This document shows positions 1 to 10,845 of a DNA stretch of 64,000 nt, one piece after another. A program made the position numbers and the translations under genes. The stretch is from Stereocaulon alpinum. Its lineage: Eukaryota; Ascomycota; Lecanoromycetes; Lecanorales; Stereocaulaceae. Position 1 is the stretch's first letter; every line of letters begins with the position of its first letter. Where the stretch lies: the NCBI GenBank assembly GCA_018257865.1, contig JAEUBA010000070.1:1-64000 (forward strand), given 5' to 3'. The notes below the pieces were generated by a model. That model made no database searches. It had not been told where the DNA came from and worked only from the letters and a program-made list of their open reading frames with translations.

Positions 1-949
1 TCTAATACTAACTGTAATATACGCCCTTCGCACTATACTCAGCTCTTAAGGACCCTGCTGTATTCTTCTATATCCTTCGACTTTATTGTGGCGCTGAGCG
101 CCCTATAACTTTCTTTAACCTTTGCTGTGTCGATACGGGGGGGGGGGAGGAGGGGGTATATAGCCGTCCCGTAAGGGTTCGAGTTATTAGCGCTGATTAG
201 TAGTGTTTATTAGTGTCCGTAGTAGTACTGGATTTGGCTGTTCGGTGGTTTACTGGTTAAGGATACGAGAAAGGGGGGAAGCTATATACACCGCCTAGGA
301 GGCCCATACTCGTATGAAGAATCGGATAGCATAACATCCCGCTGGTCGTATTAGATAGTACTTACTTCTATCCTTATATACTTTGCTTCAGGGGGGAGCC
401 AACCCTTCAGCTTGCAATTATAGTTATACGGCGCCGCTTACACTAAAGGCTCGCCTAGCCACTTAGATAGGGGCCGTCCTTTTCTAAAATACGCCTTCTA
501 ATTTATAACCTAGTATGTCCTTCTCTTAGTTCTGTATACCTACAACCCCAGCCTTCCCCTAGGATAGACTGCGCGTTAGTCTTAACCGGTGGATGCGTAT
601 CGAGCGTATGTAGATATTAGATTTTTTGAATTAACGGCTGGGTAGGTGTTACCTATACTCTTCACTTATTAGGCTGAGATACTGCACCTGATACCAATTC
701 TTGCTGTCTAGTCTCGATCGTAGGGGAGGTATAATAGTCGTAGTGGAGTTGGGGTAGGTGTTATCGCGTTGCCCGAAAAACTCTGCACGGAGTTCTCAGC
801 AACCACGCGACGTCTCAATATTATTTAACCTATAATGCATTAGGGGAGACATCTCGGCTCTGAATAGGTATTCAGGTTCGTAGCCAGCACCGCGTACAGG
901 TGTGTCTCCATCGCTGGCCAGCGAGCGCTAGGTATACTAGAAGAAAGCT
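1..949. other. Unassigned, mildly RIP-affected repeat margin
   Basis: There is no open frame or recognisable protein here. The stretch is A+T-leaning with many TA and CTA steps, a run of nine G near 141-149 and scattered stop codons. Part of it (about 650-950) looks less mutated than what follows. It may be the 5' part of the element to the right or a separate old repeat; I see nothing decisive. Confidence 0.4.
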
Positions 950-3900
950 TAGAAAAGGATAGAGACGGAGGCGACTAGCGAAGAGATCCGGAAATATATA
1001 AGGATCCTAAATAGGGTTATAAGTAGATACTTATTAGACTTAGAGGAAGTAATTAACCTATATATTAATAAGCTTATAGCTGCGCTATAGGAGGTAGTAG
1101 AGAATATTATCCTATTTAAGGAACCCTACGCCGGAGCTAAACTATACTAGAACGGGGTATATATAAGAGTTACTAAGGTATTATAAGTAGCGCTTAAGGC
1201 CTACTACTATAGTAGAAATATATAGACTAAGGAGGCTCTCTACTAAATTAAAAGGAAAAAGGTTACTATCCTATAAAAGACTAGGATAATAGCTTTCTAA
1301 GAGGGGGTCTATAGAGTATTACTAAGGCTAGGAGGAGTATAGTAACTCGCTAAATAGGGAAAGAAGAGGAGTATACGCCCTAAAGAGCTACTATAATTCC
1401 CAGCTATTAAAGACGGGAACGGGAATAAAGCGATAGACTTTAAAGGGAAGGTAGAGGCCTTAAGGAGGGTCCTCTTCCCGCCCCTACCCCTAGTAGACCT
1501 AACGGATATTAAGGGGGCTAATTACCTAAAGCCTATTATAATAGATAGTAAGATTACTATAAAGGAGGTAAGGGACGCGATTTAGCACCTAGTAGTAGAT
1601 AAGGCCCTAAGGATTTTAGGGATCCTAAATAGATTCCTAAGAGTAGTATATATAGAAATAGGGGAGACCTTTTAAAGGGTATTTTAAGCGTACCTAGATT
1701 ATAGATACTACCTAAAGAAGTTCTGCGAAGCGAATATAGTAATACTAAAGAAGCTAAAGAAGACTAATTACTCTAAGCCTAAGGCCTATCGACCTATTAT
1801 ACTACTAGATATACTTAGGAAAGTATTAGAGATAGTAATAGTAAAATAACTTAGCGGAATAGCTAAAATAAATCACCTACTCCCAGAATACTAAATAGGA
1901 GGTAGGAAGAGATATTTAGTAGAAATAGCCCTAGAGACTATTATAGACTTAATCTATATAATATAAAACTAAGGTAAGGATAACGTAGCGAGTTTATTAT
2001 TACTAGATATAGTAGGAGTATTCGATAATATATCCTATAAAAGGCTACTTTATAACTTAAGGATAAAAGGAATCCCTAAGGGGATTATCTAGTAGACTAT
2101 AAGCTTCCTTAAGGATAGAGCGATATTAATAACCCTAGGGGATAGGACTAGTCTAGTTAAGGCGGTAGAAATAGGGATCCTATAAGGATTACTAATATTA
2201 CTAATCCTATTCCTCTTCTTTAATACGCTACTAATTAAAGTATACTTAAAGGTAAAGATCCTAGTATAGGTAGGAGGATTCGTAGATAATATATACCTAC
2301 TAGTATATAGTAAGATAACGGAAACGAACTATAGGTAGCTAGAATAGGCCTATAAGCTCTACTAAATATAGGCGAAAATATATAGGGCGACGTTTACGCC
2401 CTAAAAGTATAAACTAGTATATCTATTATACGCCCCTAAAAGGTTTAATATAAAGGAGACGGTATAATTTAGTAACGTAGAGGTTAAGCTAGAAGCGAGT
2501 ATTAGGGTCTTAAGGCTATATATTAATACTAAACTCCGCTAGGGCCTATATATAGCGTAGGTAAAGGTAAAGGCTGCTACTTAAGCCTAGGCGATTAAGT
2601 GCTTAGTAGGATTAACTTAGGGAGCTATATTTAAGAAGTATAGGAAGGTATATAGTATAGCGGTAAGGCTTATACTTATATTCGCTACTCTAATATAGTA
2701 TACCCCTACTAAGGGGTAGGGAGCTATAGAAAAGTATGTTAAGACGCTCGTAATAATATAGAATAACTACCTACGGATAGTACTTAGAGTATATAAGGTA
2801 ATACTAGTCTAAGTCTTAAAAGCGGAAGTAGTTATTATACCTATCTAAACCTATCTAGATACCCTAGTTATAAGATACTAGGCACTAAGGGGAGTATACC
2901 CCTTAATAATTAAAGGTAACCGCTTAATCCGTAGGAGACTATAGGGAAGGAGAGGAAGGGCGCGCCTAATACGCCTAACCCTATTACTAGAAAAGGAAGA
3001 ATAGGCCCTATAGGAGCTTAAGGCGAAGGATTAGGATTAAGCGGTAATAGTAATAAGGAGGAAGGTATATTAGTATAACCTAAAAATAGATATTAAGGAG
3101 TATTAAGACGTAGGCGTCCTAGCTAAGAAGATATAAGGCTAAGTAATAGCGAAGTAGATTAAGCGGTAGAAGGTATATAAGGATACTATCCCTAAGTACT
3201 TTCGTATACCCGTATAGAATAAACTATTATTTAGAGAAAGGTATAACTACTACCTAAAGCTTAGGAAGGTAGAAAGCTTAATAGTAGTCTAACTCTAAAG
3301 TAGGAAAAATAGGTTTAACTACTTCCTTTATAAGGTAAGGGTACTAGGGGTCCGCAGTACCTACTATAGTTATAGATAGAGGAATTAGGATATAAAGTAT
3401 ATTCTCCTATACTACCTAAAGCTTAATAATACTCGAAGGGAGCTTATTAAAGAGGTAGAGACTTATAATATTAGGACTATATTAGCTAAGGTTACTAGTA
3501 TAAGAGTAGCTATAAGATAGCTAGTTAGATTAGGATTCCTAATATAGTATTAACTTACTAGGGAATAGCTCTCCTAGTCTAAACTCCCTATTAAAGTAGA
3601 ACCGGTAATAAAAACCCTAAAGATAAAGAAGCCTAAGTATAAGTAGAAGCTAAAGGCGGCGGAGCTACTAGAGTATTATAGGGCCTATTAGGGTAATAGA
3701 GATTATTATTACTAGTATTATAGAGCCTAGCGGTAAGGTTAGATAGGTAGAGTAGAATAATAAGTAAGCTAATAAGCGAAAGTTTTTAGCTAGAAGGGGC
3801 GACTCTAGAAAGGTTTCTTTTACGTCTAGAGGGCCTTTAAACCCCCTAGATTTCCTAATAATATAAGAGAACACCCTTATTAGTATATATAGATACTAGA
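950..3900 (+). mobile_element. Degenerate LINE (Tad1-like) with dead reverse transcriptase, RIP-mutated
   Basis: Read on the + strand, one frame gives a long non-LTR retrotransposon ORF2-like protein broken by many stop codons, mostly TAG where CAG or TGG would be expected. The reverse transcriptase core lies at about 1780-2700. The palm motif LLLDIVGVFDN is at about 1995-2029, and the catalytic box reads FVDN near 2275, where active enzymes have [FY]xDD; this is a G-to-A type change. A downstream block (about 3230-3450) resembles the C-terminal region of Tad1-like ORF2, with its cysteines lost. CpA and TpG dinucleotides are nearly absent while CpG is kept and TpA is in great excess, as RIP produces. 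It cannot encode a working enzyme. The 5' and 3' ends are not defined. Confidence 0.8.
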
Positions 3901-3904
3901 ATAG

Positions 3905-4740
3905 GCGTATAAATCAATCAATTAACCCTTCTATTAAAGATTTATAAGCTTATATTTTAGCCTTCTTTCTTTAGTATTATTTTTAAAGTAGAACCTTAAT
4001 AAGTTCCTAATATATATTTTATTAGAGATAATCTTTAAGGACTTATCCTCTATTATATTAGGGTCCTAAATTAAAAGATATTCTTTAAGTTAAGGTTAAA
4101 GGGCTACTATAGTATCGCCTTTAAGGTATAATAGGTAAAATATATTCCTAGCTTTTATAATAGAGAAGCTTAGTATATTAAAGGCTATATATAAGTTAAT
4201 TTATTAGAGAAATATATCTAATCCTCCTTTCCTACTAGAGAACTTTATAGGGGTAGGTAACTTTATCCCTCTATTACTAATAGTAATTCCTTCTTTAGAA
4301 ACTAAAGCTAAGTCCTTCCCCTTAAATCTACTTATTACTTTAGGTATAACACGCCGTCTCTCCCCTAAGGTAGAACTAGAAGTACTTATACTATATAGTC
4401 TAAAGTATAGTATTTAAAGTATAATAGGGGGTTTAACTCCTATAGGTAAATTATATAGTATATTAAGTACTAGAAGGTAATAGAGATAGATAGTTATTAA
4501 ATTATCTTTAGCTAAGACTCCTCTCTATTATATAAGTTAAATATAAAGGAGATAAGAAATATTCTATTAAAGGAAAATCCTTCTTTATATATTTAGCTTA
4601 ATTATACTAAGCCTTAGCCTAATCTAAGTAATCTAGCCCTATATCTCCTATATTACTTTATAATCTACCTAATATATCCCAGATCACCTATATTACTAGG
4701 TCCTCTCCTAATAGTCCTTTACCTACTAACCCTATTACGT
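3905..4740 (-). mobile_element. Degenerate LTR-retrotransposon gag fragment, RIP-mutated
   Basis: On the - strand, from about 4400 down to 3905, one frame reads as a Gag-like protein with several TAA/TAG breaks. Recognisable pieces are PTPIKFSSRKGG, then a hydrophobic helix-rich block ending in LLYLKGDTIVAL, then DPNIIEDKSLKII, the general layout of Ty3/gypsy-type capsid domains in fungi. The A+T-rich, CpA-poor composition continues to about 4740, then stops abruptly. No protease, reverse transcriptase or LTR was found, so this is a truncated fragment lying tail to tail with the LINE. Assignment to gypsy rather than copia is an inference. Confidence 0.55.
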
Positions 4741-5642
4741 GCCTTGCCCGTGACCTTGCGGGGTTACCCGTAACACTGACCCCCTCCCAGCTCACCCCTC
4801 GCGTACTCTCTCCTCTCGTGCTGGCCCGCAATCTATCACACAAACAGTATAAGTAACGTGAGCATTATATGATTCCCTATCTATCTATCTTATTAAAGCG
4901 TGATAAGGGGCTAGGGCGTGAGGTGTTATATTATATACGTATAGCGCCAACATGTATTCGCAAATAAAGACACAAATCTCATGACTTGACGTGATCTAAG
5001 ATCCAAAGTATATTATCTGCGAAATAAGGGTATCACTTAATGTCAGAAATATCTTAGCCTACGCGAACAGGGTCTTCAATATCTTCATACAAGGCTGTAA
5101 GAAGTAGTAGGCGTAGCGGTTCAATGATACCAGGTCGACCTGTTCTGTGTATAAGATGCCTTTACGTACACGCGCACCTACCCAAGATCCTAGCCTAACC
5201 ATACCATCCAATCCAATCCACTCCGAAAACATCCACACAGCATCTTCCCCAACTACCGAACGAAGCGAGTTTCCCTCCAGATACGTATCATCAGCTAGAA
5301 GGACATCGTCCCTGTAGCTCCGTTATCGAGAAGAGGTAATACGGGCAGTGGCTGCACATGTGTGCTGTTCAAAAAACTAGGGGCGAAATCAGGAGTCACG
5401 TGCATGATGATAAGATATGCGTTTGTGCGACATTCTAGTACCCACTGCAGGGGACCCTAACTGGTCTAAGGTAACGAAGGTAAAATAATTCTATTAGAAA
5501 GTAAGGCTAAGCCTCGAAAGGGGGTATCTAAAAGCCAGCGCCATCGACGAAAGATTAGAAGAGAAGGACTATACATAAGGTAAGTGCTCAAAGCTAGTAA
5601 TGAGCGTGGGTATAAAAGGCCAATTAAGGTTTTTTTTCTAAT
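4741..5642. other. Intergenic flank of the RIP island
   Basis: Composition returns to normal at about 4741 with a pyrimidine-rich segment to about 4830. A short CTAT run lies at 4876-4889. A second small A+T-rich patch rich in TA steps lies at 5460-5620. No gene is visible. The right end should hold the 3' UTR of the minus-strand gene that stops at 5643. Confidence 0.5.
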
Positions 5643-7100
5643 TTAGAAAGCCACGCCAACACCTGGCATTGGAGGCGCAGGCGACTTTTCGACGTCGGTT
5701 GAAGCTCGGGTCCAGTGAGACGAAGATATGGAGCTCTGCTTGGTGTGCGTGCTGGAGAATTGGGTGGTCGCGGATAGGCTGTAGAGCGACAGGGGTGTGG
5801 ATGCACGGCGCTCGTCGGTGATTGGCTCTTCGGTCATTGGTTCCGGGGATGGAGCTGTGGGCAAGGCTTTGAGCAGCCACTGGGAAAAGCGATTTCGGAT
5901 GGATGACTGCGTGTTGGCGGAAATTGTGGTAGTCACACTTGGGACGGGAGTTGCGGTTTCCGCGTCCGAGCGCAGGGTATCTAATAGTGGTGTAGGAGGG
6001 TTAAGCAGTGTAGAGCTTCCGGAGGATGAGCGTGCTTGGTGATGGGGTAGCTCTTTTGCATAGACGTGAGGTTGGAACCAGTGTCTTTGAGCTGACGTTC
6101 CAACGGTATCGTCCACTTCGTCAACGTCATCACGATCAAGAATGGGCGATAGGCCGGGCATCTTTCCGCTGAGAGCTGGGGAGACAGGTGAGACCTCCTC
6201 CAACAGATCAGGTAGGCGCTTCTCCAGTGATTGTCTTTCTTCAAGGTGAGTTCGTAATCGCAAACTCTGGTCGCTGGCTTTTCGGTAAATGGTGAAACCA
6301 GGCTCTGGGGTGGCCGAGTTGGAACGTAGGGCAGCAGGCTGTGGTGGTCGTGGGAATTGACAGTCCAGAGCATCAATGAACTCTTGCGTAGTGGCGACGC
6401 TCTGTCTGCGCTCGAAAGAGCCGGAGCGTAGACGATCCGTAGATCGCGACCTGGGGTGCATAGGGAGGTCATTGAGGGTATTGAGCGTGAAGCAGCTGGT
6501 CATGCTGAAACGTGATGTCGCATCGATCGAAGATGATCTTGATGGTACCGGTTTCCTTGGGATAGAGAAAGAAGACGAGGGGCGGCGCAGAAGCATAGGG
6601 TCAGACTTTGACTTGACCAACGCTTTCGTTGGACGCTCTAATCCAAAGTCACTCTCCTCCTCCTCGTCCACTTCCTCAACACCATCTTTCCAAAAGATCG
6701 GGAGTTCCGGCAGCTCGTTCCCAGGCAGGTATATGCTCAGTTGTAGAGGTCGAAAGGAAGGATTTCGTCGGAGCGGCGGAATGCATGCGGACTCGACTTT
6801 TCTGAAATCAGACGGAGCGCCAATTGTAGGACGACGTGCTTTGCTGCGTCTGCTCGTGAAGCTGATCGTACTGATAGACTTTGATCTTGACACCAGAGCG
6901 TGACTGTCTGCGAGCCAAGTCGAGTGACGGTGTGAGGTCGAAGGACGGTGGGCCGTCAAAGGGCGGCAAGAGGTCTGAGAGGTTGAGCGGTCGCCGTTGA
7001 AGTATGCCGGAGGCGGTCGTAGAGCGGGTTGCTTGTTGCAAACCTCAATAGTACTATCCACGACTATACACCAATCAGCCGAGTTCTTTAAGCGATGCAT
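5643..7100 (-). CDS. Serine-rich, largely disordered fungal protein
   Basis: A single 485-codon frame with an ATG at 7100 ends at 5643. The protein is rich in Ser, Pro, Thr and Arg with phosphorylation-like RSxS stretches and few hydrophobic segments, so it is probably mostly disordered. The best ordered-looking piece is about residues 85-140, with IGAPSDFRKV followed by FRPLQLSIYLPGNELPELP and an acidic EEVDEEEESDF patch. This pattern recalls conserved Pezizomycotina proteins of unknown function, but I cannot name a family. The first ~70 residues are less convincing and an upstream exon or a later start is possible. No signal peptide or membrane segment is seen. Function unknown. Confidence 0.6.
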   Translation of the reverse strand: MHRLKNSADWCIVVDSTIEVCNKQPALRPPPAYFNGDRSTSQTSCRPLTAHRPSTSHRHSTWLADSHALVSRSKSISTISFTSRRSKARRPTIGAPSDFRKVESACIPPLRRNPSFRPLQLSIYLPGNELPELPIFWKDGVEEVDEEEESDFGLERPTKALVKSKSDPMLLRRPSSSFSIPRKPVPSRSSSIDATSRFSMTSCFTLNTLNDLPMHPRSRSTDRLRSGSFERRQSVATTQEFIDALDCQFPRPPQPAALRSNSATPEPGFTIYRKASDQSLRLRTHLEERQSLEKRLPDLLEEVSPVSPALSGKMPGLSPILDRDDVDEVDDTVGTSAQRHWFQPHVYAKELPHHQARSSSGSSTLLNPPTPLLDTLRSDAETATPVPSVTTTISANTQSSIRNRFSQWLLKALPTAPSPEPMTEEPITDERRASTPLSLYSLSATTQFSSTHTKQSSISSSHWTRASTDVEKSPAPPMPGVGVAF

Positions 7101-8554
7101 TGCGCGAACACGTACTATTGCCTGGAGCCGCTGGCTCAGGTCTCTCAGGCTGGTCCTGCAGCCTCTGGGGAAAGCAACTGGCCAGCCATGTTGAATGAAC
7201 CAACTCCAAACAATACCTCTCCATCACAGCACCTTCGACATACCCACGTTAGTAGACCTGATAGTCCGCGAAGGTTGTAAGCAGTCACGGCGGGGGCTTG
7301 AAGATCATATACACACAAAAAAGGAAATTTGAAACGGGCCATCATTTCTGACGTGGAGCCACAAACGCGCATATGAGACGAACTGCTACACAAAGTCAGA
7401 AGGAGAGGGTCACGCCGATGAAGGGCCAGCGCCAATTGAAGTGGAGGGTCGCTAGTGGCACGGATTTGGAAGATACGAGCATTGGTTGGGAGAGATTCAA
7501 GGTATGAATAGCCCAAAATGGACAGTGGCCAGTCATGGGCGGTAATGGAGGTTGTCCTGATGGTCCGCTAATCTGTCACCCACAGCCTTGGGATTCTGGT
7601 ACGTGATTCGATGAATTGGTTGAAACGGCCTGGCGGCTAGCTTAAATTTGACGTGTTCCTTCCATCCAATAGCTGACGAATGCATGTCAGCCTCTGAACT
7701 CGCAATGTGTTGACGATAGTGTGGATGCATAACAATGCACGATGTGTAGATGAGACAGGTCACAGATGGCTGTTTGAAATGCAGTGATAGTACTGTTATC
7801 TCCGTAAGGTTGAAGGTGGTACAGCAGGCTGCAGCGGCAACACGGTGTTTCTTGGCCGGAGACCTTGAAGGTTTCGGGAGCTAAGCTATTTTGGGCTAGA
7901 AGGATTCACCCTCCAACAGCTCCAAGCAGGCAGGCCTCGTAGGGCTGCTACTGTACCCTGAACTCCCAAGCTTTATAAGGTGCCGTGTACGTACTCTAGG
8001 GTAGAGTTCCGGGGACCACTTGAGGGTCCCGATCAAAGATAAGTTTGCAGTCCGCTACCGCTTGACAACTAGATAAGTACGGTGAACACTTTGGTGTAAG
8101 AGCTATAGTGATTTATATGACCTATAATATTATGTAAGGAATAATGTACTTAAACGCCGTACTTGTGGTTTTACAGCGGGGCTACCAGTTGGCAGTTGTG
8201 GGGGTTCCGCTGGTTGAGGGTTGAGGGTTGAGGGGTGGACGCTTCTATCAGATCGTTTCGGTCTTGCCTTCCAGCTAGCGCATGCACTGTGCTCAACTGA
8301 GATTAGTCCTTGGACCAGTTCTGGACCATGACATCTTCCACCGCTGCTATCTTCCAGCTTCGGTGCGGTGACGCACTATGATGCTAATGATCCTGCAGCG
8401 TAGTATGTCGTTCTCCTACACGCCATATGATGCTGCATACTGCCTCCTCTTAATCTTGGCTGACCCTCCGTGAATGCATTATCCTTCGCTTGTACTCAAC
8501 TAGCTCCAACCAACGGACTACTTAAACCGCGCAGAGCACATACCGTTCTTGGAC
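7101..8554. other. Divergent intergenic region between two fungal protein genes
   Basis: About 1.45 kb separates the starts of a minus- and a plus-strand gene, so it should hold both promoters. Only unconvincing short frames are present. A G-rich repeat lies at 8201-8235, listed separately. A small patch at 8095-8150 is A+T-rich. No TATA box stands out close to either start. Confidence 0.5.
8201..8235 (+). repeat. G-rich TTGAGGG repeat, possible G-quadruplex
   Basis: Three tandem TTGAGGG units (the last GGGG) follow a GGGGG run at 8200-8204, giving four G-runs of three or more within 36 bases. It lies about 320 bases upstream of the start codon at 8555, so it may lie in a promoter or 5' UTR. 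Quadruplex formation is inferred from the pattern only. Confidence 0.55.
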
Positions 8555-9670
8555 ATGGATTTCATAGGACAGATTGGGGAGCGCTACCTCATGGGCAAAG
8601 CCAACGCCGCCCCTCAGCAGTTGGAAAATCTTGTCAAGAAGCAGTTGATAGGGGGCGCCGAGGAGCCTGGTGCAGAGGGAGGCGGAAAGGCTGCTGGCAC
8701 TGCTGCAAATGCTGCAACGGGGCAGGAAGGGGTGAAAGCTTCTGGGACGGGCTCCACAGAGAAAGATGAAGAGATTACACGGTTAAGGAAGCAGCTTGCG
8801 CAATCGAAGTTGGAGAAGGGAACCGCAAATGCTGCGGCGAAGAAGAGTTCGGGTACAGGGAAAGCAGCGAAAAAGACCGAAGATTTGCAAGCCTTAGGAT
8901 CTGGAGCTGGGATCATGAAGGGCTTAGATGGGAAGAAACAATTTGAAGCGCCGAAAGATATGAAAGGGTTCAAAGCACTGGGTGCCGGAGCAGCGGCGTC
9001 GGCGGGTTCGAAAGGAAGAAAAAAGCTGGAAAGTCCAGGCAGGAGGCGGTCGGGTGCTGAATCCGGAGCAGCGAGAGAGGAATCGACGGCACTGAGCGGA
9101 GGGGCTGGCAAGTCCAAATCAGGGAAACAGGCTGAAGGGCTGGCGGCACTCGCTGGACTGGGTGCAGGTGCGGGTGCTTCCAAGGCCGGTAGGTCTGGAA
9201 AAGGCCACGGGTCTGAAGCGTCTTCGGTAGGTCGAAGGCATTCAGTATCATTTACTCAGCGGGATACTGCTAGTGTTGCCTCATCGTGTCATACAGAAAA
9301 GCCACGTCGGAGCAAATCGGTCAAGCAGCCAAGCGAATGCGAAAGTGAAGCCCACAGCATAGCGCCGTCAAGAAAGCCTCACAACCAAGCAAGCAAACAT
9401 GGGAGTGACGCACACAGCATCTCTCAAAAACCGCTAGTACCTGAACACAGGCGTGGAGTGAACGGATACGCCATAGTCGAAGAGTCGCGCTCCCTAGTGC
9501 CTTACGAACCGAGAAAGAGCCGCGCGGAGAGCGAGGCCGGAGGAGGAGAGTTGTATATTATAGAAGTAGAAGAAGATCTTCCTAGAAGAAGAAAGAGCAC
9601 GAAGGGACGGAATGGTGGTGTAGTAGAGATCTCGCATAGTAAGGGGCGTACAGTGTACAAGATTAAATAA
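8555..9670 (+). CDS. Basic, Gly/Ala/Ser/Lys-rich fungal protein of unknown function
   Basis: The frame starts at the ATG at 8555 (MDFIGQIGERYLMG); upstream in-frame codons offer no ATG nearby. It is 371 residues. The first ~40 residues could form an amphipathic helix (GERYLMGKANAAPQQLENLVKKQL), followed by Gly/Ala-rich and Lys-rich low complexity, including loosely repeated LGAGA segments. The last 150 residues hold two similar blocks of the form SEAHSI / SDAHSI and RKS-type basic patches. The end is moderately charged (YIIEVEEDLPRRRKS). No catalytic motif, signal peptide or membrane helix is seen. I do not recognise a named family. Confidence 0.65.
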   Translation: MDFIGQIGERYLMGKANAAPQQLENLVKKQLIGGAEEPGAEGGGKAAGTAANAATGQEGVKASGTGSTEKDEEITRLRKQLAQSKLEKGTANAAAKKSSGTGKAAKKTEDLQALGSGAGIMKGLDGKKQFEAPKDMKGFKALGAGAAASAGSKGRKKLESPGRRRSGAESGAAREESTALSGGAGKSKSGKQAEGLAALAGLGAGAGASKAGRSGKGHGSEASSVGRRHSVSFTQRDTASVASSCHTEKPRRSKSVKQPSECESEAHSIAPSRKPHNQASKHGSDAHSISQKPLVPEHRRGVNGYAIVEESRSLVPYEPRKSRAESEAGGGELYIIEVEEDLPRRRKSTKGRNGGVVEISHSKGRTVYKIK

Positions 9671-10845
9671 GCAAATGATGGTGTGGTTACGATACCCATG
9701 ATTCCTCTTTAGGAGTAATGTCAAGAGATCGTATACTCGAAGGATAACCCTTCCCCATACTATGCCTCTGCAAAGTCTCGGGGACTACGCAATTCCCCAT
9801 AAGACATCGTTCGCAGCGCTCCGCTGGTTTATCGTTACCACCAGTCTTCACAGCAACGTATCGAGCCAAGAAACGCAGATCTACTCTCCTCTCCCACAAT
9901 TCAGCCTCCCCACACGCCGCCATCACATCCCCAATCCCAATCTCCAACATCATCCTCATCATCCCTCTCTCCTCCCAGCGCCACGGATCAACTCCTACCC
10001 AAACTTGAACCGCCCAAGATTATACCTCGAAAACCCACATCTCGCGCTAATGAATCAAAACTGATAAATTCCGGTAGCTTGTATCAGCGTAGAAAGATGG
10101 ACATTTCAGGATAACGAACCGAGCTCAGTCTCCCTCTAACATGGTACGTATTTACGCGAAGAACACTGGAATTCTATCTCCTCATCAACCATATCGCCCG
10201 GATTTCCCCCTGCATCACCCACCCCCTACACCCATACCCTTCCCCCTCACCTACCCTCCCTCAAACCCCGCTGTCCTCTCACCACCCTTCACAACCACCT
10301 ATCCTGCCACCTCCCCATTCCTATCCAATCATCTCTTCCTAAATCATAGCACAACAAGATAACAGTAAAGCCTACCCCTCAAGAAAGATCGTTAAGCGCA
10401 GAGATTTAGCGCTGAGGTTGTTTTGCGTGTGTATTGAGTGTGAGATGAGGGTTTGTGTTGGGGAGGGAATGAGGTGGGGATTGAGACGGGACTGGGATCG
10501 GAGTGGGGAGTGAGACGGGACTGGGAGGAATCGGAGTGGGAGTAGTGGTGTGGATTTGAAGGGCTTAGCTGTCTGGGGAGGAAAAATTCATCTGAACGTC
10601 GTTTACGGCTGAAACGGAAACATGGGATAGGACTGGATGTGGTGTTCTTCTTCTATTCTATTTGTCTACTAATCTATTTAATCTATTCGGTTCTAATTCA
10701 AGCTCCCGGTTTGAATAAGAAGAATGCCTTGATCGTTACCCAAAAGCCGTTTATTCGTCACCTTCTGATACCGAAAGGTTAACACAAAGTGAAGTTTATA
10801 TGCGTCAGGGACAAGAACATCGACTCAGCAGCCTCTTTATCCAAG
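9671..10845. other. Intergenic region with a C-rich block then a G-rich block
   Basis: No convincing gene. A C/T-rich tract at about 10190-10330 is followed by a G-rich tract at about 10430-10560, an abrupt reversal of strand composition. The reading frame 10141-10362 is only the low-complexity translation of the C-rich tract (Pro/Leu/Ser). The right end is the 3' flank of the minus-strand terpene synthase. Confidence 0.5.
10482..10542 (+). repeat. Two-copy G-rich tandem repeat
   Basis: Two adjacent units, 10482-10510 and 10511-10542, both begin TGAGACGGGACTGGGA and share CGGAGTGGG; the second carries three extra bases. It is minisatellite-like and lies inside the G-rich tract. Confidence 0.7.

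Noticed and set aside
8614..9183. Long minus-strand frame opposite the 8555 gene
   Set aside because: Ala/Pro/Ser-rich shadow of the Gly/Ala-rich plus-strand gene, with no family and poor codon pattern.
10141..10362. 73-residue Pro-rich frame
   Set aside because: A translation of the C-rich tract only; no splice partner or family.
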